64,000 nt of DNA from assembly GCA_010015675.1 (NCBI GenBank), contig ML976978.1, positions 962,093 to 1,026,092 on the forward strand, written 5' to 3'. Shown piece by piece: positions 57,101-64,000 of the stretch (positions are counted from its first letter, which is position 1; every line of letters starts with the position of its first letter). Origin of the DNA: Byssothecium circinans (taxonomy: Eukaryota; Ascomycota; Dothideomycetes; Pleosporales; Massarinaceae). The notes beneath the pieces were generated by a model. That model did not search any database, was not told the DNA's origin, and saw only the letters and a list, made by a program, of their open reading frames with translations. The position numbers and the translations under genes are program-made.

Positions 57101-57378
57101 AACCCGCGAACGCGGCAAGCGCGACACGGAACCGCAACGTCGCTGTAGCGCCGAAACGAACACGCGGGCAAAGCAAAGCCAGCACGACGGACTTAGAGAT
57201 GACAGATGCAGACGACACAAGCGGTAAAGGACCCCCGGCCCCAAGGAGGAAAGAATCTGCCGTTGTTGCCAACACGATGCCGAACCAGAATCTAGGAAGT
57301 CTGCCAATGGGCGCCATGGGCCAGGGTCTCTCAAACTCCGGTCCACAGGAATGGGAATGGCTCACGATGTCACTTTGA
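54174..57378 (+). CDS. areA: GATA factor AreA/NIT2, nitrogen regulator
   Basis: Model: 54174-54368, 54461-54942, 55037-55463, 55519-57378; 987 aa. The first exon is uncertain (a conservative start is ATG 54452). AreA activates nitrogen-utilisation genes when preferred nitrogen is scarce. The N-terminal AreA-specific block [18 protein letters not shown] ... [14 protein letters not shown] lies at about residues 181-218. A linker block [20 protein letters not shown] is restored exactly by intron 3. The GATA zinc finger ([20 protein letters not shown] then LCNACG, C-x2-C-x17-C-x2-C) is at about 766-790, followed by a basic tail. The last residues EWEWLTMSL are the conserved C-terminus bound by the repressor Nmr/NmrA. 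Length is near A. nidulans AreA (about 876). A perfect palindrome lies upstream. Confidence 0.93.
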
Positions 57379-58678
57379 ACTTTTGGGGTGCTCAGTCGAC
57401 CTACTTCCAACTAGCTGCTGTGGATGCAAGAATCGCGTCCAGCATGCTGTGGCCACGAAAATCGTCCCCGATTACAATAATCAGGAGAGCCTAGACAAGA
57501 CCTTGTTGCCAGACTACCTTCTTCGATTTGACTGCGGCGTCTGGAGTGCTGCATGGATCCGTGTCATGATTTACTGGAACCTTTACGGATTCTCGAATTC
57601 CCCACCTTGATCACGATCTTCCTGCCTGTGTGCTGTCCTTTTCGATACCTTGGTTTCCGATCTGCGTTTTACAATAACGGTTAGACAGGGATGGCGTATC
57701 TTATTCCATTTCTCAACATATCCTAAGCGATTGCCAGTAAAATGGAGGAGGCAGGCGCTCCATCAAGCTGTGCAACGATCCTAATCTACGATACCACAGC
57801 AAGAGCGAAGGCATTTTCCTTGTGACGGGAGATGCGACCCCGAATGGCTTCCCGTTTTGCTTTCGTTGTTCTCTGTGTGATCTTCCTCACAACCTGATGA
57901 GCTTATGAGTGACTCCCCGTTTCAATTTAGAGGGTAATAGGTGGACGCCGTGAGTGCATGTACCTGTGCCTGTGCTTTTGTACAGTTCAGTGTTGTTTTG
58001 GCGTTTTTTCTTCCGAATGCTGTTCCGATTTGGTGTTTACGAGGAGTGAGCGGCGCTTGATCTCACGTGAGTTTATTGCTTGAAGGACTGATTGCATGGG
58101 AACTTGAGAGTGATACCTTTTTTGATGAATGTTTAGCGGGTTACATTGAACGGAAATACACTTGAACGACCTCCAACCTTCTTTAATTTCTCCTCTACCA
58201 TTTGCGACATATTTTCCGCTCCCAATAGGAGTAATTGTAGCCTCAATATCATTCCTGCATCCAATCGTGGATATCTTGGCAGGTTTAGCCTCATCAGTCC
58301 AGCCATACACATGTGCTAGGATATCCAAGGCAAATGAAAGGCCCTAAACAAATTCTCGAAGTTTTGGCAATCGGCAAGCCGCACGGCTCGTGACATCCGA
58401 TTCGTCATCTCAGGCAGCTGCGACCCCGCCGTGGGGTTGGTACATAGTAGCACAAACAGGAAGCTTGTGAGTCTTAGGTCGACGTCACTTTCTGTAATTT
58501 CTTAGCAAACTATAAACAACGAACACGCGTTTGAATAAGACAGGTACGGCGTTTCTTTGAGCGATCTTGAATCTGTTCTAAACTCGAAACTCGACGACGG
58601 TTATCTGCAACTCACAGATACATTTTCCCTGGACGGAAGCAAGAAAAGCTGATAAAAGAACGGAGACTTGACTTTAAA
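57379..58678. other. Intergenic
   Basis: About 1.3 kb with no supported gene: areA 3' region, then the DJ-1 gene promoter. AT content is higher from 58480 to 58680. Confidence 0.5.
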
Positions 58679-59413
58679 ATGCCGAAAGCACTTATTCTAG
58701 TCGCCGATGGGTCTGAGGAGATCGAGTTCGTTACGCCTTATGACGGTGAGTCAGCTCCCTCGGGATGTCGTAGAGCGAATGAACGTCGAAACAAATGCTG
58801 ACGATGTACGCAATAGTCCTTACGCGGGCGGGCTTCGAGGTCGTCTCAGTCGGTATCCAGCTTGATGAGAACGTTGCCCAGTAAGTGAAGCTCCCCAACA
58901 ACCCAGACATTCAGAAAACGATTCAAATTAATGTATTACCCCAGCATGTCCCGCAATGTCCGCATCATACCCGATTATCCAACTCTCCTCGCGCTTGGCT
59001 ACCAAACCGCGCACTCGAACTATGACATTTTGATCCTCCCCGGCGGCGCTGCAGGAGCAAAAACCTTTAGCACCACTGACGCCGTGCTCGAGCTCATCAA
59101 CGAGTTCAACAAAGAGGGGAAATGGGTCGCAGCTATTTGTGCAGGCACGACGGCACTTGTAGCGGCTCAAAAGAAGCATGGCGGTGAGAAGGCCAAGGTG
59201 ACGAGCCACCCGAGCGTGAGAGAGCAGGTGGAGAAGGAGGGTGGTTGGGAGTATAGTGAGGATAGGGTTGTGGTCGATCAGGGGAAGAAGGTGCTTACGA
59301 GTCGGGGACCTGGAACGGCTCTTAGCTTTGCGTTGGAGATTGTGGAGGTTTTGGAGGGGAAGGCGAAGAGGGAGGAGGTTGGTGGACCGATGGTGTTGGC
59401 GGAGAAGCTGTAG
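58679..59413 (+). CDS. DJ-1/PfpI superfamily protein
   Basis: Model: 58679-58745, 58817-58880, 58945-59413; introns of 71 and 64 bases; 199 aa. It reads MPKALILVADGSEEIEFVT at the start, with the conserved Glu (GSEEIE) of the DJ-1 active site. Then YDVLTRAGFEVVSVG, HMSRNVRIIPD, and YDILILPGGAAGAKTF. The nucleophile Cys is in VAAICAGTTAL, about residue 112, and the following block is TSRGPGTALSFALEIVEVL. DJ-1-like proteins protect against oxidative and carbonyl stress; various activities (glyoxalase/deglycase, chaperone) are debated. Human DJ-1 is 189 aa, so this is full length. The three-exon structure is needed, because each intron contains stop codons. Confidence 0.9.
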
Positions 59414-59879
59414 GTGTGATACCGTGGGGGACTGGTGTGTTTGTGGTAGGGGTGGGAGGCCTTGTGGACGATGAGGCTCAATGCTGGCATGATTATGGGA
59501 GAGCATACCTTTGGGGATATCACGCACGTGGATGGTTTGCACGAACGTGACTGTCACGTGTATCATCTGAGAGAGTATCATGATGATCTAGGTGTAAATG
59601 GAATGGCATTTAAGCTAAGGAACCTTGATATATGTCAACTATTAAATTTATATCAGTGCATGTTGGTGGAACATTATGTGGTTGACGTAGACGGCACCTC
59701 CGTCACCACTCCGATTGGTCAGCTGAACCGCGGCTCAAAACTTCTAATCCATTCTTGATGTCTGCCTCTTTACCTCTGACACAACACAACATCTGCACCG
59801 TACACTCCCAACACTCTAAAGCGCGAGATACTCGTCTCACCATCGACGCCTTCATCACCCACACGCCACACTCGCCGTA
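59414..59879. other. Intergenic
   Basis: About 465 bases between DJ-1 and SDHAF4, both on the + strand. No gene seen; the last 150 bases are C-rich and likely the SDHAF4 leader. Confidence 0.5.
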
Positions 59880-60383
59880 ATGCAGCGCACAACACTCCTC
59901 CGCCTCCCACGCCACCTCTCCCGCCGCGCACACCCCTCCACACGGCGCTTCACCACCACCACACCACTCCCCTCCTCACCCTTCATCAGCGGCCCCTCAC
60001 CCCCTCGCCTCCCCAAAGAAGAGCAAGAAATCTTCGAAACTCTCCAAAAACAAAGCACCGGCGCCTTCAGCACGCCTCGCACCCCCACACCATCCACACC
60101 ATCCACTCCCACGGCATCCGATCTTCGGATGCGAATTAACCAGAGCCCCGACTCGACAGCCAACGCCGGGGCACAGAACTCAGACGTAGAGATAAGGATA
60201 GAAGGAGGAGCAAAGATTCCAGAGGGCGAGGAGGTCCATCCGAATATGAGGAGGGGCGCGCCGGCGGAGTTTGAGGGCGATGTTAATCCCAAGACTGGGG
60301 AGGTGGGGGGCCCGAAGAATGAACCATTGAGGTGGGGGAGTGCGGGGGACTGGAGTTTTAATGGGAGGGTTACTGATTTTTAG
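59880..60383 (+). CDS. SDHAF4: Succinate dehydrogenase assembly factor 4 (Sdh8)
   Basis: Intron-less 167-aa ORF. SDHAF4 binds the free flavoprotein SdhA in the mitochondrial matrix and protects it before complex II assembly. The N-terminus (MQRTTLLRLPRHLSRRAHPS, Arg-rich without acidic residues) is a mitochondrial presequence. The C-terminal block GDVNPKTGEVGGPKNEPLRW, followed by GDWSFNGRVTDF, is the highly conserved DUF1674 signature and reaches the very end of the protein, as in the family. The middle is Pro/Thr/Ser-rich and disordered. Longer than the yeast protein (138 aa) because of this linker. Confidence 0.93.
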   Translation: MQRTTLLRLPRHLSRRAHPSTRRFTTTTPLPSSPFISGPSPPRLPKEEQEIFETLQKQSTGAFSTPRTPTPSTPSTPTASDLRMRINQSPDSTANAGAQNSDVEIRIEGGAKIPEGEEVHPNMRRGAPAEFEGDVNPKTGEVGGPKNEPLRWGSAGDWSFNGRVTDF

Positions 60384-62150
60384 GTTCGTGTGGATAGTTG
60401 TAGGGGAAGTTGGGGATACCCTATAGTCAACCAGATAATTGAGGAATTTGACGTCGTTGTACTATATATCCCTATGGTAGTTTCGTGTGTGGTTTGCCTC
60501 GAGATCTTTTTGGATTGCTGCACAATAATCCATTCAAAAACTAGACGAGTAATCACCTTATGGCGATCACACTTAGTATATATAAGGGCAGCTTATCTGT
60601 CCATCCCATCTCTTTATGGCCTGAACTAATCAACAAGATTTGCATCGTATATGGCGTCGTGGTATGCACACTGTGTGCAAGTTAGAAATACGGATGCTTA
60701 CTGCTTTAGCGCCCATAAGGCTGAAAATCTTACGCACTTATTATGCACGTGGTCTTAGCCCCCAATCTCCCATGCACCAATGCATCAAATTTGTCAGCAC
60801 GAGATGAATTTCTCGCGCGGAGAAAAGCGGGGTGCATAATAGTGCGCGCGCTGTTGTGAGCAGGACTCGAACGTTCTTGTCAGGACACAAGGCTAAAGTC
60901 TTTTTTCAGGATTTGAGAAAAGACGGTTGCTATATGCGCAAGTTATAACTGTTGCTGCTTCTGTTTCGCAAGGTGCTTTCTCATTTAAGAGCGGACACTA
61001 TATATATGCGAGATACATGCCATGCAGCGTTAATCTATTTATGCAGACTTTGGTGACAACAGGTTGTGAAGTTGGAACTTGGGAACGCCGAGAGCATCGC
61101 GACTCGCGAGAGGTGTTGGTAATTGGCCAGACCCCAATTGGAAGTTGGTGCATGCACCTATTTGTGGACGAGGCTGGCTGCGCCGGATGTTGTTTAAGCG
61201 GCGTGCTCTCGCACGCGATGTCAAGCTCGTGTCCAATCGTGCATCCGGCACATGTTTCCCTCCGAGCGGGCGAGACTCTCGTGAGTCGTGTTGTTGGCAA
61301 GTTCGCGCCATAACGTTCGTTGCTGAAGCTTTGTTTCGGTGCCCGACAATGATAATTGCAACCGGAAAGTTCTGACGGGCATGCCCTCGTCAATCTGACA
61401 TGGAACTTGCAGATCACACACGCGAGGGCCCTGCAGATGCGATCGTCCTCTCATCCCAGGCGGTGAATGCTCAACTTTGACCTCTTCTCGTTTCCTTCCT
61501 CATCGTCGCCACGAGGGCATGACGGTCGTGGGGCTTCTGCTTTTGCATACAGAGTGCATTCGTAATGCTAATGCGCATTCGACGTTTAACAGCGGCATTG
61601 CATGTACCGTCAGCTACTCCGCCCCCAGCCGGCGTCGGCGTCGACGCCTCGATGCACGGTTTTAGAAAATTGGGCACTATCCAATCACCTCCCAGCACGA
61701 ACCTCCGCCGAGCTGAGAACTGACCACTTGTGCACTGGTCGGGCAATAAGCAAAAGATGTGGGCCTAAGGCATAACTTCTTACTGTTGGTGTTGTGAGAT
61801 TGACTTCGTATGGCGCTATAGAGGCGTCGAGGCTTTTTGGGTGCGGGCGTGCATTAAAAGTCCGGAGGCTGCCACACGGACTGAGGTTCTCTTCTCCACT
61901 TCATCTGTTTGTGAATATGTGAGTGTTGAACTGACCCGCATACAGAAATCGCCCGCCGTGCTATTCATTAGGAGCTATGATATCTCAGTAGCACGATATG
62001 CCTCTCATTCCTCTACCTCAGTAAACTCGTCCTTTCCGTTTATTTAGCTTTGCACCGCGCGCTCTTTCCTTTCACGCTGGGTTCACATCCAGGCGAGGCT
62101 TCACTTGACTTCACGACTCCCCACGAACAACAGACGGCACTCCTTTGAAT
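60384..62150. other. Intergenic, no gene seen
   Basis: About 1.77 kb without a supported gene. A short T-arm-like string near 60861-60875 was checked and does not fold as a tRNA. The last few hundred bases hold the carboxylesterase promoter. Confidence 0.5.
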
Positions 62151-64000
62151 ATGTTCTCCGCTCTCGTCCTGCTGTTCGCCATGGGTGTTCAGCAAGTGGT
62201 GGCCGTAGATTCAGTTGTAGATCTTGGATATGCCAAGTATCGAGGAAACCAGTTTAGCACGACTGGCATCTCAGTATGGGCAGGAATGAGGTATGCTCGA
62301 AACCCCTCGCGAGTCGATGGAATGCGGTTCGCGGCGCCTCAAGACCCGTTAACCGTAGAGGGCATTCAGAACGCGACACAGGTAGGCTCTCCCACTTGCA
62401 ACCCAATTTCCGAACAAGACTGATAGCTCCCAGTTTGGCGCCATCTGCATCGGCACTGAAACAAAGCTCACCACTGAATTCGACCCAAAGGTGTCTGAGG
62501 ACTGTCTATTTGCCAATGTCTTTGCGCCCACAGATGTGACTAGCGGGAGCAAGCTCCCGGTCTATGTCTTCATTCAAGGTGGAGGCTTCGGATCCAACAG
62601 TAATCCGAATTACGATGGCACCAAGCTCATTCAGACTTCGGGCAACAACATGGTTGTGGTGAACTTCAACTATCGGGTCGGTCCATATGGCTTCCTCGCG
62701 AGTAAGGAATTTTTGCAGAACAATACTCTCAGTCTGAACAACGGATTGAAGGATCAGCGTCAGCTACTCAAGTGGGTGAAAGCTCACATTGCCCAGGTAC
62801 GTGTTTTGCGTTCCTATAGCACAATTCATTTACTGACATCGGCGTAGTTTGGCGGAGATCCAGACCATATCACGCTTGGAGGAGCCTCAGCAGGCGCAGG
62901 CTCGGTCATTTACCAATTAATCGCTTATGGAGGACGTGACGACAAGCTCATACACGGAGCAATCGCCGAATCGCCGGCTACCCCACCCATGCGAAACGTT
63001 GATGAGAGCCAATGGCAGTACGATGCCCTTATGAAGCAGTTAGGGTGCACTGACTTCAACTGCCTCGTTTACATGGATGCCGTCTCGTTCCAAAAAGCAG
63101 TAAGGGACCTAAGGAAGCCCTACCCCGGAGCCCAAAATCCACCCATCTTCTTCTGGAACCCGACTCTCGACAATGACTTCGTGCAAGACTTTACGTACAA
63201 CGAGTTCCAGAACAATCGCTATCTTAAGGTCCCCACTATTATCGGAGACACAACTAACGAAGGGCTTGGATTCACGGGCACGTCGGTGGATTCGCTGAAG
63301 AAGGCGTATACTTTCGTTTCTGACCAGTTCCCTAACTTGGATAGCAAGGGTCAGGCAGCTGTCCAGGCCATCTGGGCAGGACCAAAGGACGCAGACAACT
63401 CTCCCCAATGGCGCAACCTCGCGGCCGACGTCTACGGTCATATCCGTTATAACTGCCCCGGTCTCAACTTTTCGTCTACCTACGCCGAGAATGCCTCTGT
63501 GCCCACGTGGCAATATCGATGGAATGTTGGCAAAGCACTCCACGTGGAAGAGCTCGGTTCCGTGTGGGGAAGTGGGAAGTTTGCGGCCAACCAATTCGTG
63601 CACAACTACTGGGTTTCCTTCATCCGTTCATTCGACCCCAACAAATATCCGGCCAATTTCACCGGTGACGGAAATACGATTTCGAGCCCGAAGTGGGAGA
63701 CGTTCAAAGTGGACCAGAAGCAGAGGATGCTTTTCAATGACAGTAATGTGGTGCAGATGGAAGAGGTGGCCAAGGTGGAGCTGTCCCGCTGCAATCTCAT
63801 TTCGAGCTTGAAGTTGCAGCAAACTGAGAAGTAAGTTTCCTCTGCTCTTTTCGAGCTAGTGTGATGGTTGCAAAAGCTTTTGTCTACCCAAGGAATGCAA
63901 ATGCTGACTCATCGTAGGGCTGCAACTCCTCCTACTTCACCTGGCGGAACCAGTGGAACGCAGAAAGGAGGCGGACCTTCCCCGCCGTCATCTGCTGGCA
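62151..64000 (+). CDS. Secreted type-B carboxylesterase (3' end outside window)
   Basis: Model: 62151-62381, 62434-62796, 62848-63830, 63918-64000 and on past the edge. The introns are 52, 51 and 87 bases; all have GT...AG and restore frame. It begins with a signal peptide (MFSALVLLFAMGVQQVVAV). Typical type-B blocks: EDCLFANVFAP (signature 2), YVFIQGGGFGSNSNPNYDG (oxyanion hole region) and VVNFNYRVGPYGFLAS. The nucleophile is Ser212 in GGASAGAGSV; most relatives have GESAG, so the Glu next to Ser is Ala here. A catalytic His is likely in HVEELGSVWGSG and Glu in GDTTNEGLGF. After residue 525 the last visible exon is Pro/Ser/Gly-rich (TPPTSPGGTSGTQKGGGPSP), an unusual tail that could be a linker before a GPI anchor or binding domain. 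Confidence 0.88.

Noticed and set aside
60840..60930. tRNA-like string on the minus strand (TTCGAGT loop)
   Set aside because: A T-loop-like heptamer is present, but the flanking stems do not pair and no acceptor or D arm fits, so it is not a tRNA.
1..64000. CRISPR array, rRNA or viral genome segment
   Set aside because: No regularly spaced short direct repeats, no rRNA-like stretch and no viral genes were seen.

Overview
The window looks like nuclear DNA of a filamentous ascomycete (Pezizomycotina). Genes are compact, with introns of about 49-92 bases that usually have GTAAGT-like donors and CTAAC/CTGAC branch points. The gene set is ascomycete-typical: an AreA/NIT2 GATA factor with the conserved C-terminus, PRM1, a Las17/WASP, the DASH subunit Hsk3, the KEOPS subunit Gon7 and 2EXR F-box-like proteins. 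Dothideomycetes is possible but is only an impression.

Layout. At 0.3-7.9 kb are two unknown conserved-looking proteins, a small membrane-protein ORF broken by one TAG, a degenerate 50-bp minisatellite and a third unknown protein. At 11.3-19.7 kb is a housekeeping block: PRM1 (mating cell fusion), VPS39 (HOPS vacuolar tethering) and GON7 (tRNA t6A synthesis). At 20.3-28.9 kb is an accessory block: a 2EXR protein, an MFS exporter, the 3' part of a CmcJ/NvfI-like oxygenase, a GNAT-like protein, a broken amino-acid permease and an apparently intact Tc1-like DNA transposon with 57-bp terminal repeats. At 29.8-46.1 kb are LAS17, a PPxY-containing protein, a ferric reductase/NOX-type flavocytochrome, a secreted two-domain SGNH (CE2-like) esterase, a BLOC-1 CNL1-like protein and an SBPase/FBPase-family phosphatase. 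At 49.8-50.7 kb a small membrane protein and HSK3 form a divergent pair. At 54.2-60.4 kb are areA, a DJ-1/PfpI protein and SDHAF4. A secreted type-B carboxylesterase starts at 62.15 kb and runs off the right edge.

The genes do not form one pathway. Most are scattered housekeeping functions. The only stretch that looks like a former functional unit is 21.5-26.2 kb, where a transporter, an oxygenase remnant, a GNAT-like protein and a permease remnant lie together next to a transposon; I read it as a decaying accessory or secondary-metabolism locus. The most striking non-coding signal is a perfect 23-bp inverted repeat with a 4-base spacer (53995-54044), about 130 bp upstream of the proposed areA start.

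Exon models were built by eye from frame, splice signals and family similarity. No database search was run. No tRNA, rRNA or CRISPR array was found.
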